Shown: piece by piece, positions 38,626 to 50,232 of the stretch
Position numbering within the stretch: position 1 is the stretch's first letter
Layout: each line of letters starts with the position of its first letter
DNA from: Ottelia alismoides
Lineage: Eukaryota > Streptophyta > Magnoliopsida > Alismatales > Hydrocharitaceae
Assembly (NCBI GenBank): GCA_037367405.1
Contig: JAZKJV010010530.1
Span: 372,001 to 436,000, forward strand
Direction: 5' to 3'
DNA: 64,000 bases
The notes under the pieces: model-generated
What the model saw: the letters and a program-made list of their open reading frames with translations, nothing else
Database searches by the model: none
Told to the model about the DNA's origin: nothing
Position numbers and translations under genes: made by a program

Positions 38626-38700
38626 TTAAAAGATCCCTGTCAGGTCCGCCTCTCCTAACACATGCCCTCCAATGGCGTCCATCAACTTGTCCTTCGTCGC
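38626..38700 (-). CDS. PEBP-like gene exon 2 (C-terminal 24 codons)
   Basis: On the minus strand an acceptor TTTATGCAG is followed at 38700 by an open frame reading ATKDKLMDAIGGHVLGEADL, then TGIF and TAA at 38628-38626. This is the C-terminal helix of plant PEBP proteins of this type (TK.KL..AI.GHVLGEAEL). It is short enough to be missed by ORF searches, and lies 13.1 kb from exon 1. The match in phase, strand and family content makes it very likely the true partner of the exon at 51809-52237. Confidence 0.88.
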   Translation of the reverse strand, partial: ATKDKLMDAIGGHVLGEADLTGIF

Positions 38701-39642
38701 CTGCATAAAAAAATAATGCACTCACCGAAATGGGAAAAAAATCTTGAAAAGGAGACATCCTGTAGCTTGCAACATATCCACAATCAACTATATTAGTTCC
38801 GGCATATTTTTATTTTCCCAAAGAAAGATTACTGTATATCAACAATTTTGATGACTCATCCTCGCGTTGGTAGAGATTACTAATTTTGAGCTTGAATCAC
38901 CTCCGTGGGGAACTGCTCGGGAGATGGTAATAATTAAGTTCTGTTTACTTAAAAAGAAAACTAAAATAAAAAAGCTAATCTGAAACATGTTTTGGGCTAA
39001 ACAAATGCTTAAGTTGGCTATAGCCTATAATATTCGATGTTCACAGTAGGCTCTAGCATCTAATACGTCATTTCTGTTCGGTGTTATAATTTAACCGAAG
39101 TTCTGTAACAACAACTTGTCTGATATCCCACAGCCAAATACTAGAGAAATCCCCAAACACTAGTATGCTATCATCATCAATTCTAACCATTACCAATGAC
39201 AATCTTCAAATGCGCAACCATGTCAAATGCTCAACTTAATGAGACCCAAAATGAAACCCCCACTTGTCCAATGCACTTTGCATCATATGTAGAATAATAC
39301 AAACTTACCAATAACTAGTTCAAGCATATCACTTACTTAAGAATGCTTTTTTACGTGCATAACTTGTATGATTACTATGAAGAGTTTTTTTACATTTATG
39401 TCCTTTCAAACTTTTCTAATAAAACTTTTATCTATGACTTATCTGTAATCAAATTTAACAAATCTACATAATAGTACTTATGCCCCTCTTGCTAGTTGCC
39501 CTCTCCCCCTATATAACGAACGTTCAATTATAGGCACAAGTATAGTTGTAAAAAGAAGGAACACAAGTGTTATTATTACCAACACATTTCCCCACCATCA
39601 TACCCCCCTAACATGCAACCCAACTCATCAATTTATTTTATT
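38701..39642 (-). other. Intron sequence of the PEBP-like gene (3' part)
   Basis: About 0.94 kb of intron between the splice acceptor and the long-TIR element. I see no coding or repeat signature. Confidence 0.5.
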
Positions 39643-39923
39643 GGAAAAGTACAAAAAAGAGACTCAACTAAACATCGATTCCCAAATTAGGGACTGATTT
39701 TTACATTACAACAACTAGGTGACTCAAGTTTAGAATGGAGACCTGAGTTTTCTTGTTGGGTGATGAGAATGCCCTCACCTATTAGGATACTTCTTTCACC
39801 TTCTATGTTTGTACCTCACATGGACGCTACCCCTTCCCTCTTCCTCCCACAATCCCAAATTCATAGCGAACAGACCCTAATTTTTCTTGATCTCGTCAGC
39901 GAATTCTTTTTCATTCTCAAGTT

Positions 39924-40204
39924 TGTTGGAGCATACTAATGTATGCGTCACATCCATTTATTTAGTTCACATTTATCAGTTGCAAGATGTGGAGACTCGG
40001 TGCGGGATATATAAGAAGCCCCGCACCCTCTGTGTTCAGTGAGAAAGTTCAATGAAAAAATCAATCCTTTGAGGCGCTCTCCCGTGGTTTCATCACGCTC
40101 TTAGGAAGTAGGGTTCCACGTTAAGCCTTGAGCAAGCATGTTTCATATTTCTTTATTTTATTGCTCTGTTTATCAATTCGCTTCCGAGTTGTCATTTTCG
40201 AACA
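39924..40204 (+). mobile_element. 5' LTR of the intronic copia element
   Basis: 281 bp from TG to CA. The first 28 bases match the 3' LTR start at 48702, including the block ATGTATGCGTCAC. It contains a likely TATA box at 40008-40014 (GATATATAAG), then GAAGCCCCGCACC. Length and layout are typical of small copia LTRs. Confidence 0.8.
40008..40014 (+). promoter_or_regulatory. TATA box in the copia 5' LTR
   Basis: TATATAA within GGGATATATAAGAAG, about 190 bp before the LTR end, a usual position for the U3/R promoter of small copia LTRs. Confidence 0.65.
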
Positions 40205-40216
40205 TGGTATCAAAGC
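40205..40216 (+). promoter_or_regulatory. tRNA-iMet primer-binding site of the intronic copia element
   Basis: TGGTATCAAAGC directly after the LTR end. The plant initiator tRNA-Met site is TGGTATCAGAGC, so one transition differs. Confidence 0.85.
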
Positions 40217-41034
40217 GGATTTGATTCTCGAGGATGTATTTTATATTTTTTTCGAGATTTGATTTTTGGTTGTATATTCTTGAAGAATTCTTTGTTGAAG
40301 ATTGTTATCCTGTATTGTTCAAGTTCGCGAAAAATTAGGGTTCTTGGAACCCTAATTCTGAATCGTCTTCGTGCTCCTTTCCTTGAGAAAAATTAGGTTT
40401 TTCGCACCAGCAGCACATGTGGTAGTGCCAGCTGCATCTCCTGAAGTTGGCGCAATCAGGGCTCTAACATGAACCCTCAAAATAGGGTTCAATCTTCAGT
40501 TCCAAAAGGCTACGGTATCTAGGGAAGTAGAAGATGAAGCCATGATCCCTGTGCATGCTTCCTACGCGAGCCTCCTGCATCAGGCGGTGCCACTCTCCTG
40601 CTCCATATGGATCATCTCCTCTACTCGACGGATCTAGGCAATAGTCACTACCCTCCTAGGCGGCTACACTGAGAAGCCTCGGCTATAGTTCTTTAAAAAA
40701 ATAGGGTAGGTAGGATAAAGGAGGCATCTTCTTCGGCATGCAGCAGGTGGCGGCGATCTCCTTCCAACGTACCACAAGCGCTAGTGCAACAGTCAAGAGG
40801 CGATGCCTCCATCCTCTTCTTGCAGCTTCCCCATCTCCAACAGAGGCAGCATCGCCCTTGATTGAGCACCATCGGCCGCATCTTCAACATCTCCTAGCAA
40901 GTTCATCTACTCCAACAACTCTAAGCGACACCACGATTGCCGCATCTACTCCCTCCTTCAGCCTTCCTCCCAAGCATTGATGTCGCTCACCTCCATCGAG
41001 AGCGACGCGCGAAGTGCAGGGGCCCCATTAGGGC
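40217..41034 (+). other. Copia leader and decayed gag region with repeated hairpins
   Basis: No domain is recognisable. Two hairpins share the AGGGTTC/GAACCCT stem: 40334-40356 (10-bp arms, 3-base loop) and 40470-40491 (8-bp arms), the latter nested in CTGAAG/CTTCAG arms at 40441 and 40494. The frame 40738-40980 is Ser/Pro/Thr-rich and of doubtful meaning. Confidence 0.55.
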
Positions 41035-44000
41035 TGATGAATCTCAGATTGATCGCTCTAAAAGATATTAATTAAGACCAATTTCCCAAAATTCATCTGC
41101 ATTTTATCCATTATCTTGCATAATTAACATTCATGCATGTATAAGTAGTAATTGCATTTTATCATATACTATTGTACAAAATAAGAATCCAAAAATCATA
41201 TCCCAATTGACTTGTAAAATAAGATAACTTCTCTGATGTTTTAATTAATTCATGCTAACTCCAAATAACCTAAAACTACCTTCATTGTGTACATATTACT
41301 AACAAGAATAAAGGAAAATACTAAAAATCACTAACTGAAATAATTGAGAAATAAACCCAAACCCTAATTAAAAAATTTTCAGACAAAAAATGCTGATATC
41401 TTCCTCACACATTGTTCAATTTGACTTTTGAACTAATATACATTCAATTATATTCAAAACAAGATCAAGTTCAAGTGAATCTGAGCTCATATGTGAAAGT
41501 TGGATTTTGAGTCTCTTTTGTACGTTGTATATTTTACCCGATTTTGACCTAGTATTTTATGTACATATTAAACTCTTTTTATTTTATTTATTTTTCATTT
41601 CTCTTCTTTGAAAAAAGTTTTATTAAAATGCAGAATAATTCAAATATAAAGAAAGACTGAAATCAAAGAAATAGATAGAGTCCGAGTGTTCACTAACATT
41701 ATGTACGAAAGTTGTCTTTTCCGTACTTTATTTTATTTCTTTGTTTTCTTATAATAATAAAAATCCAAAAAATAGAGTAAAGTGTAAATAAATATATATA
41801 TATATATTATTTTATCATATTTTTCTCAATTTTTATATTATTTAAAATAACAAAAAAGTACAAACAAAAAATCAAGGTATTTTATGTACATTGAGTACCC
41901 CAAAAAAATCACTTTGTGTAAATGATCGATTTTGATTTTGGTCTCCTTAAAAAAGTTGTAGATATCTTCCTGAAAAGCATCTTTTGTAAAGAAAAATTTT
42001 TTATCTGATGTTGTTTGCTATTTCTTCTTGAATTTATTTTCCTTTTATTTCTGAATTTTCTTTTCTTTTTATTTCTAAATTTTCTGAACTGAGAACGTGG
42101 CGGCTCTTGGAGCCGCAACATATCACTCATTTTTCACATTTATTTTCCATTTCTTTTATATAAAAATTTTTAAAAAGTAAAAATTAAAAAATAATAAAAA
42201 TCTACGTGATGCTTCTGGGACCGTCTGACCTCAATCGATCGGACGACCTAGAGATCATCTCTTTCCTCTGCCCTTCTTCCCCCTTTTTCCTCTTTGGGCG
42301 ATGCTGACCACCTTTCTCTTCAGGCCAGCCGCCTCCTCCCAAATATGCAATCTTCTAGGCCACATTTCTTCTTGGGCTGCCGACCCCCTTTCAATCACCA
42401 GATCTCGCTACCATATCCCTCGATCCTCTTCTCCTTCGATTTCATGATTCCCTCTTCCATATCCAATCACCGTCGCCCACATCCATCATTGATCTTCTTC
42501 CAATCTCATGTCACGCCACTTCCCTCGCAAATCCCCTCAATCTCGTCGCCTCCCTCAGATCAACTAGCAACCCTATAAAACTACAGTATTGCCCTCCCTC
42601 GTACCCTATCCATCAACGATCCAAGAAGGTGACAACTTCTTCAAAATACAAGATCTGGTCCACCCTTCCCGACTATCGTAGCACTCCCCTTCCACACATC
42701 TGCTTAGCTCTAGACGCACACCGTAGAGCTCTCTGTAACTCCAAATACACTCCGATATCCTCTGCCCCTCTTCATCCTAACTCCGCCACCTTGTCACCTC
42801 CGCTCGATTATCATCCTCTGCTCGCGTCCTCATTACCTCCACCATTGCTCTACTATAGCCTCTTCGTGCCGTCAAGCCACTCCATCACCGCAGTTCGACC
42901 TCGGCCCCAATGCTGCTCCATGGCTTCATCTTCACATCATCCCCGTACGGAACCGGCATCACCACCAGGAGCTTCCCCATCAGCTGCTCCTCTGCATTCA
43001 CTCCTTGCCTCAGCCGTCTAAGGCTCCACCTGTAGAGTTGCTCCACCTATGCCTAAGCCTGATACCTGACAACTCCACCAGAAGCCTGGACGAGTCATCT
43101 CCACCATGCACCAACCGCCTCACCTCTCTCCATTGGGTACGAAACTCGAGGCCCCCTCTCACGTGTATAGCATGTGCATTGGGGAAACATCTTGTGATGA
43201 AACCCCTAGAGTTCACCATTATCTCAGATGCACCCCCTCCTGGGGTATATTGCAACGGAGCCTCTAGAGCTTCTCAAGTTTCCCCCGCCATTCCAGGGAC
43301 ACATGAGGAGCACGCGATCCCTTTACATTTTGCAATCTCCCCCGGCCTGGTAATAACATTTAGGTCCATGATTTGCATTTGTCTCCTTATTTTAATTATT
43401 GTAATTGCAAACATACCATGTGTTCTCCATCTATTTTGAACATACACATTACATCATTTTATTATTCCAAAATAACATTGTATTCTTCAATTATTTCTCT
43501 AAATTGTGGCATACTCATCATATTTTTATGATCTGTGGTTAATTAATAATTATTATTTTAATGAAAAACTTCATATTTTTACCTAGTATGTGTTTCGAAA
43601 TTCATAGTTAATTAACCATTGCTTGAAAAATTGCCGAAAAATACACGGATAATAGAATTAATTGTGATTTACATTGTATCCAAAAAGAATTGTATTTTCA
43701 TGCATACTTTGCTCTATAGAAATCATTTTTGTATTTCGGTAATTAATTCTTAATAAGTATTAAATTCAACATTTTTAAAGTTTAGGATTTTTTAGATATA
43801 TCACCTAGATATATCTTAGATAATTTTATTTCCTAAAAATAAGTAAATTCAATATTTATTATAATCAATTATTGAGAATCTTATTATCTTCATCTATTAA
43901 TTCATAAAAAATTCATATTGAATAAGAAATTTACAAAAAAATTTTATAATGCGTTTATTTCATCATTATTCACATCATGGCTAAGTTTCATAATTTTTGG

Positions 44001-44315
44001 GCATCGGCATTGATTTTCTAGTCCTTAAAATTGGCATGTAGTTCATTTGCATCCAAAAATTGCATTAAAAATACCAAAAATATTATGCCTCAAAAACCAC
44101 ACATGAAATTTGATAGACACTAACATAGGTTGTTCCTTTACCTCTTCGAGTTCGACCTTGAGACTTGCCCAAGTAAAACAAACATAAAATCACTCGAATT
44201 AATTGAATTAAATATTTAAGTGATCATCTCTTGATTGATTCTGATTACCTGCCTACAAGGAAATGACACAATTATTTTTGCACGCTAATTCTCACATATT
44301 AACTAAGGTAATTCA
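41035..44315 (+). mobile_element. 5' LTR of the internally deleted element
   Basis: 3.28 kb, from TGATGAATC to ATTCA just before the primer site. The GC-rich island covers 42210-43340 and holds overlapping Ser/Pro-rich open frames (42294-42578, 42629-43021, 43005-43439) with no domain. The corresponding frames in the other copy are not conserved, so they are unlikely to be genes. Confidence 0.78.
41789..41808. repeat. (AT)n microsatellite
   Basis: A run of TA dinucleotides inside the Athila-group LTR. Confidence 0.9.
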
Positions 44316-44317
44316 GA

Positions 44318-44338
44318 TGGTGTTGTTGTTGGAGAGGC
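44318..44338 (+). promoter_or_regulatory. tRNA-Asp primer-binding site decayed by C-to-T changes
   Basis: TGGTGTTGTTGTTGGAGAGG compares with TGGCGCCGTTGCCGGGGAGG at 56682. All differences are C to T or G to A. It lies two bases after the inferred LTR end, as expected. Confidence 0.75.
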
Positions 44339-44365
44339 CAATGGCTTAGAATTTCCTGTAGAAAA

Positions 44366-47300
44366 TTAATGTTGGTAACTCTAAATCACCTAAAATCACC
44401 TCCATTGTGTACATATTCCTAACAAGAATGAAGGAAAATACAAAAAATCATTAAAAGAAATAATTGAGAAAGAAACCCAAACCCTAATTCTAGAATTTCC
44501 GGACTAAAATGTTGATATCTTCCTCATACAGTGTCATATTTGATCCTACTCACTTTCGAATGAATATAAATTCAATTGCCTTCAAAACAAGACCAAGGCA
44601 AGTGAATCGGGGCTCATATGTGAAAGTTGAGATTTGGGTCACTTCTGTACATTGTATATTTTGCCAGATTTTGACATGTTATTTTATGTACATATTTAAC
44701 TCTTTTTATTTTATTTATATTCATTTATCTTCTTAGACTAATTTTTTTATTAAAATGCACGAGAATCCAAATCTAAAATAAGATTAAAATCAAAGAAAAT
44801 GACAGTGTACGAGTGTTCACTAACAGTCTATACAAAAGTTGTCTTTTCATACTTTATTTTATTTATTTGTCTTCTTAATTAATAAAAATGAAAAAGAGTA
44901 ATATGTAAATATTTATATTTGATTTTATAACATTTTTCTGATTTTGTCTTATTTAAAAATAAAAAATTACAAAACACAAAAATCAAGGTATTATATGTAC
45001 ATATAGTACCCCCAAAAAATTACTTTGTGCAAATGATCGATTTTGATTTTGTTCTTTCATAAAAGTTGTAAATCTCATTGAGATGAGAAACTTTCACGAA
45101 AAAAAATTCGATCCAAGATCGTTTGATATTTCTTTTTTATTTTTCTTTTCTTTTTATTTCTGAATTTCCTAGAGATGACACATGGTAGCTCCTGGAGCCT
45201 CTATGCGTCACTCCTTTTTTGCATTTATTATTTATTTTATATAAAAAATTAAATTAAATAAAATAATAATAATACACATGGCGTTTCTTGGTTGTTCGAT
45301 CTCGACCGATCAGACATCCCAGAGATCACCTCCTTCCTCCGCCCTTCTTCCCCCCATTTTCCTCTTTGGGCAACCCCTGTCACCTTCCTCTTCAGGGAAG
45401 CCGCCAATCACTCTCGTGAATTGTGGGCAACCATCTTCTTCCAAAATCTGGAATCTCCAGATCGCCTTCCTTCTTGGGCCGCTGACCCCCTTCCAATCAC
45501 CAGATCTCACTACCATATCCCTCGATCCTCTTCTCCTTCAATTTCATGATTCCCTCTTCCATATTTAGTCACCGTTGCCCGCATCCATTACCAATCTTCT
45601 TCCATTCTCAGGCTGTGTCACCTCCCTCGCGAACCCCCTCAATCTTGCTGCCTGCCTCTGATTCCCTAGCCAACCCTGTAAAACCACAACATCGCAGTCC
45701 CTTGTACCCATCCGCCGACGATCCAAGAAGGTGATAGCTTCTTCAAATGGTGAGATCTAGTCTGCCATCCCCGACCGATGCAGTATGCCCCCTTCACACG
45801 TCTGCTTAGCTCCGGGTGCACTTTGTAGAGCTTCCTGTACGTTCAGGTACTCTCCGATCTCCTCTGTCCCTCTTCATTCTAACTCTGTCACCTTGTCATC
45901 TCCTCTCAATAATCAACCTCTGATCACATCCTCATCACCTCCACCATCGCTCTGCTCCGGCCTCTTCGCATTGTCGAGATACTCCTCCTTCAACACTCCA
46001 TTACCGCAGTTTGACCTTGGCCCCAATCCTACTACAGGGCTTCATCTCCATGTCATCCCCATACTGAACCGGCATCACATACGAGAGACTCCCCCTCATC
46101 CTCTCATACGCCTTCGCTCCTCGCATCACTTGTCCAGGGGCTCCACCTATAGAGTTACTCTGCCTACACCTCAGCTCAAGCTCTGACACCTCCACCAAAA
46201 GCTCGGACGAGCCATTGCACCACGTGTCAGCTACTTCCCTCGCCTCTCTCCACTAGGTACGAAACCTGAGGCCCTCACTCATGTGCATAATACATGCACA
46301 GGGGAAACATCTTGCGAGGAAACCCTTGGAGTTTGCCATTATGTCAGACGCACCCCTCCAAAGGAATATTGTAACGGAGACCGTAGAGATTCTCATGCCA
46401 CCCGCCATCCCAAGGACACGCGAGGAGCATGTGATCCCTGAACATTTTGCAATCCACCTCCTTGTCCCTGGTAATCACATTTAGGTCCCTACTATGCCTT
46501 TGATCTCTTTATTTTAATTATTGTAATTGCAAACATACCAATGTATTCTCCAGTTATTTTGAACCTATACATTAAGTCATTTTATTATTCCAAAAATAGA
46601 AATTAATTCTCTACATTGTAGCATACTCATCATATTTTATGATATGTGGTTAATTAATAATATTTATTTCGGTGAAAATTGTTTTTTACCTTGTTTGTGC
46701 TTAGAAATTCATAGTTAATTAATCATTACTTGAAAATTACCGAAAATTCATGGAAAATAGAATTAATTGTGATTTACATTGTTCCCAAAAAGAATTTTAT
46801 ATTCACACATAATTGGCTCTATAAAAAATATTTTATGTATTTCAGTAATTAATTCTTAATAATTATTAAATTCAACATTTTTAGGATTTAAGATTTTTCT
46901 GAAATCGATCACGTGATATATCTAGAAAATTTAAGTTCAGAAATAAGTAGATTTGATATTTATTATACTTAATTATTGAAAATCTCAATATTTTCATTCA
47001 TAATTCATAAAATATTCATATTGCATCCAAAAATTCCAAAAAGTTATAGTGTGTTTATTTCATCGTTATTCATATCTTAGCCAAGTTTCATAATTTTTGG
47101 ACATCGTTTGATTGACATTTATTTTCTAGTCTTTAAAATTGGCCCGTAGTTTCATTTGCATCCAAAAACTTCATTAAAAATACCAAAAATATTCGGCTTT
47201 GAAAATCGCGCACGAAATAAGATAGACACTAACCTAGATTGTTCTTTTGTCTCCTCGAGTTCAACCTCAGGACTTGCCCAAGTAAAACAAGCACAAAATC

Positions 47301-47427
47301 ACTCGAATTAATTGAATTAAATATTTAAGTGATTATCTCTTGATTGATTCAGATTACCTGCCTACAACTAAATGATATAATTATTTTCGCACGATAACTC
47401 TCACAAATTAAATAAGGGTAAATCGCA
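44366..47427 (+). mobile_element. 3' LTR (5'-truncated) of the internally deleted element
   Basis: It aligns with 41245-44315 throughout. Its GC-rich island is 45280-46460. The end near 47427 (AATCGCA) is set by alignment to the primer-side end of the first LTR. Confidence 0.75.
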
Positions 47428-48690
47428 AATAATCAGGGGTAACATGCGAAGTGCGGGGGACCCCCATCAGGAGGCAACGAGTATTTGAGAAGGGGTTCCC
47501 AACTGGGAACCCTAAATAAAAGCCCAAGTGGGTTGTGGTTTGGGCCAAAATTGGTCGTATGCATTTAAAAAAAGGGAGAAATAAATAGGAGGAAAGAGAA
47601 AGCCCTAAGTGCGTTGATGTTGTTTTGGCCCATTTGGTCGTGTTTCAAAATAATTTGAAAAAAAATCGCATACAAAAGAAAAGTCATACCCAATATGCGA
47701 AAAGCCGTAAAAAAGAGAGATGAAAACAACTGAAAAAAGAAGTCAGCTATAAAAAGGGGAATAGTCAAGAAAAAGGGGGAATCATACAAAAAGAATTCCT
47801 ACTATAAAAAAAGGTTTTAAATAATTTAAATAGGAACTTTTGTGAGAAGAAAATCTAAGAAAATTGTGAGATCGACTTATTTAATTTCCGTTTCATCCTC
47901 ATTTTTTGTCTTCTCCCTACTTTGTTGATGTCATTGTGTTTCGATAAGTATGGAAGAAAGGGGAAGTATTGAGTATTGTGTAGAGTTACAGTCTTATAGG
48001 ACAGATTGCTAGATTCTCCAAATTCCATATTCCAGGCCAGCCAGATTTTCAAACTCTACAGATTTTGTCAGATTCCATACTCGATGATTGTTTCTGAGTC
48101 TTTTAATTTGATGTGCACATGTTTGCCATCATTTGTGTGATTCCCATATTTCTGATTTTGTCAGCTCAGGGTTTTCATGTGTTCCATAGGGACCCCAGAA
48201 TAGAGATCTCATTCCCTATACCATGTGGGCTTCATGTGGTTTCATAGGGACTCCAAAGTAGAGATCCTATTCTTTGAGCCAGTATGGGAGAGACCCAGTT
48301 CTCCGATGAAGAGACATTTTTAAACTCCATTCTCAATGATCATGAACTCCAATGAAGATCTTTCCATGACTTTTTCAGTTCGACCCTTTCAGAGATGGAG
48401 CAGTTGTCCACATGATGTGGTGGGCCAGAATTCTCTAGGTGGAGACTCATTTCCAATTGCCGTGATTGTGACAGACGTAGTACATAGAACATGCTCTTCA
48501 ACGAGGAGATTCAATTTGACTCGCATTCCAGCTCGTTTGTTCGTCCTTGTCTACATGACATGAGAAGCAACGTCCTTGACAACAACCGACAGTTGTGTTT
48601 GCATTGAGTTGATACTATTTATAGTGTTGTGTATAGTGATTTTGAGTGATTTCTTTCTGTTTATCCAAGATGAGCATTGCATGCTCCAGC
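47428..48690 (+). other. Decayed copia internal sequence
   Basis: No coding frame survives. Visible details: a hairpin GGGTTCCC-AACT-GGGAACCC at 47494-47513, echoing the hairpins of the copia leader, and a diverged tandem repeat with period about 58 bp at 48171-48274 (TTCATGTG...CATAGGGAC...). The frame 48336-48563 has no recognised motif. Confidence 0.5.
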
Positions 48691-48729
48691 TTGAGGGGGA
48701 GTGTTAGAATATATTGATGTATGCGTCAC
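48691..48729 (+). promoter_or_regulatory. Copia polypurine tract and first 28 bp of 3' LTR
   Basis: TTGAGGGGGAG ends at 48701. TGTTAGAATATATTGATGTA begins the LTR and, with the next eight bases, matches the 5' LTR start at 39924 in 22 of 28 bases by eye. The similarity stops at 48729. Confidence 0.75.
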
Positions 48730-49018
48730 TTATCCAAGATGATCATGAAGAAGGTGCCTTTGATCAAGTCCGTCTTTGATCTGATGTGTAAATACACATC
48801 TCTCTTGCTGAAGGAATCGATGTTGGGAATGTGACTATTGAAGATCGGTCCTATATTGAAGGTGAAAAGTATGACCCCAACCTATGCAGAGACTAGTGTC
48901 CAAGAATTTGGTGGAACAAAAGGATACAAATGTAACGGTTATCGAGAATGAGGAAGAATCGCCGACGAGATCAAGGAAAATTAGAAAGTTATGTCCATCG
49001 TATATTTGGGATTGTGGG

Positions 49019-49689
49019 TAGGGATGCCAACGTGTTTGATTTGGGACAGATATCAATATTCCCAAACCTATACCAATTTATAAACTCAGTACCCATACAT
49101 ACTCCCATTTGGGTAATTTCTAAGTGTACCCATATACCCTGTAGATACACATATACCCAATGGGTACCCACATATTCAACATAATAAAATTTAAAGCAAT
49201 TAATAAATTTATATAAAATTTTGACACATGAATTAAACAGAGGAAGATCATGTAATATGTAATATGGTGTTACACAAAGATGTGCAATGTGTAGGGAATG
49301 TTAAAGGCTTATATCTATTAGGTGTTCAATTCTCTTAGATTTATAATTTTTAATTTATTGAAGATAAAGAAAGGTAGCTTGATAATATGAATAAATAAAT
49401 AGAAAAAAGAAAATTGAATTGGATTTTTATATGTGTATATCTTACATCAATATCTTTTGGATAAGAAGTGGATTTGATGAGTTTGACTAAAATGCAACAC
49501 ACACATTTATTTATTCACTCGAGTTTGGGATGGATTCGAGTACCGGGCAATCTCAGACCTACCATACCTGCATGGGTATTAAATTCAAGAGCCAAACCCT
49601 CTCAAAAATAAATAAGGTGGATTTCGGATCTTTAAATGGAACCAGTTCGGGTTGAGTACTCAATAGATATACCCATATTGATGTCCCTA
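49019..49689. mobile_element. hAT-type MITE in the right arm of the long-TIR element
   Basis: The ends TAGGGATGCCAA and TTGATGTCCCTA form a short terminal inverted repeat. An 8-bp target duplication flanks it: ATTGTGGG (49011-49018) and GTTGTGGG (49690-49697). The TAGGGATG terminus with internal GGGTA/TACCC-rich sequence is a widespread plant hAT-type MITE. Removing it restores continuity with the left arm of the long-TIR element (TTTGGGATTGTGGGAGG), which confirms the borders. Confidence 0.85.
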
Positions 49690-49973
49690 GTTGTGGGAGG
49701 GGAGAGGGCTTATGTCTATTTGAGGTACGAACAAGGAAGGTGAAAGAAAAACCCTCATAGACGAGGATAATCTCCTCATCCAACAAAAAAATAAGTCCAA
49801 TCTCATCATCCAACAAAAATTGAAGTCCCCCACCAATGTCGTTAGGGCATTTACTGTTAGGCATTAAGGCATCTACTGTTAACCTAAACTTGAGTTCCTA
49901 ATTGCTACAATGTAAAAGACAAACCTTATTTGAAAATAGATGTAAAGTTAAATCCTTTCGTTGTAATATTTTT

Positions 49974-50232
49974 ATTTAATGATTTTCTTTTAAAGAAAGC
50001 AATAAAAATCATGATAATGTAACTAAAAGGAAAAGAAAACAATGCATTTTTATTATTATGATCAGTATGAGATGAATTTGGAAATCAATTCGACTTCTAA
50101 AAAAAATGGAAATTATTCGTCATTAATGTTTTTTATAATATTTTTCAAGTTTTTGGAATTTTCAAAATTGAAACATCATGTGCCTGCAAGGCTCCCATTA
50201 AACTTTCCGTGCTCAAGAGAAAAATTATTCAA
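49974..50232 (-). other. Intron sequence between two DNA elements
   Basis: About 260 bp of AT-rich intron with no feature. Confidence 0.5.

Larger units (their letters stand above)
41035..47427 (+). mobile_element. Internally deleted Athila-group element: 5' LTR, decayed primer site, 5'-truncated 3' LTR
   Basis: The first LTR 41035-44315 starts TGATGAATC-TCA-GATTGATC. A second copy, 44366-47427, aligns with 41245 onward, so it lacks about the first 210 bp. Matching blocks run the whole length: for example GAAATAATTGAGAAA near 41340 and 44460, the GC-rich islands 42210-43340 and 45280-46460, and the ends near 44230 and 47340 (TTAATTGAATTAAATATTTA). Between them only about 50 bp remain, starting with a decayed primer site. 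One deletion removed the whole internal domain and the start of the 3' LTR. Many differences between the copies indicate an old insertion. Confidence 0.82.
39924..48729 (+). mobile_element. Decayed Ty1/copia element, + strand, inside the PEBP intron
   Basis: The 5' LTR 39924-40204 begins TGTTGGAGCATAC and ends CA, with a TATATAA box at 40008-40014. A tRNA-iMet primer site (TGGTATCAAAGC, one mismatch to consensus) follows at 40205-40216. The other end has a polypurine tract TTGAGGGGGAG (48691-48701) and the first 28 bases of a 3' LTR (TGTTAGAATATATTGATGTA at 48702-48721, then TGCGTCAC to 48729), after which the LTR is lost. The internal region has no recognisable pol domains: it is mostly replaced by the Athila-like insertion and otherwise decayed. 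The element is antisense to the host gene. Confidence 0.8.
39643..49973. mobile_element. Long terminal-inverted-repeat (foldback-like) DNA element interrupted by copia
   Basis: The left arm 39643-39918 is the reverse complement, with moderate divergence, of the right arm 48944-49018 plus 49698-49973. Shared blocks include GACGAGATCAAGGAAAATTAG, TTTGGGATTGTGGGAGG, GAAGGTGAAAGAA and CTAAACTTGAGT. Outer ends are AT-rich (GGAAAAGTACAAAAAAGAG at the left) and no target duplication is clear. Without the copia and MITE insertions the element would be about 0.85 kb, mostly inverted repeat, like a foldback or MULE-type MITE. No transposase is visible. Confidence 0.7.

Noticed and set aside
42294..43439. 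Series of Ser/Pro-rich open frames inside an Athila-group LTR
   Set aside because: Not conserved as frames in the sister LTR (45280-46460) although the DNA aligns, so they are not under coding constraint.
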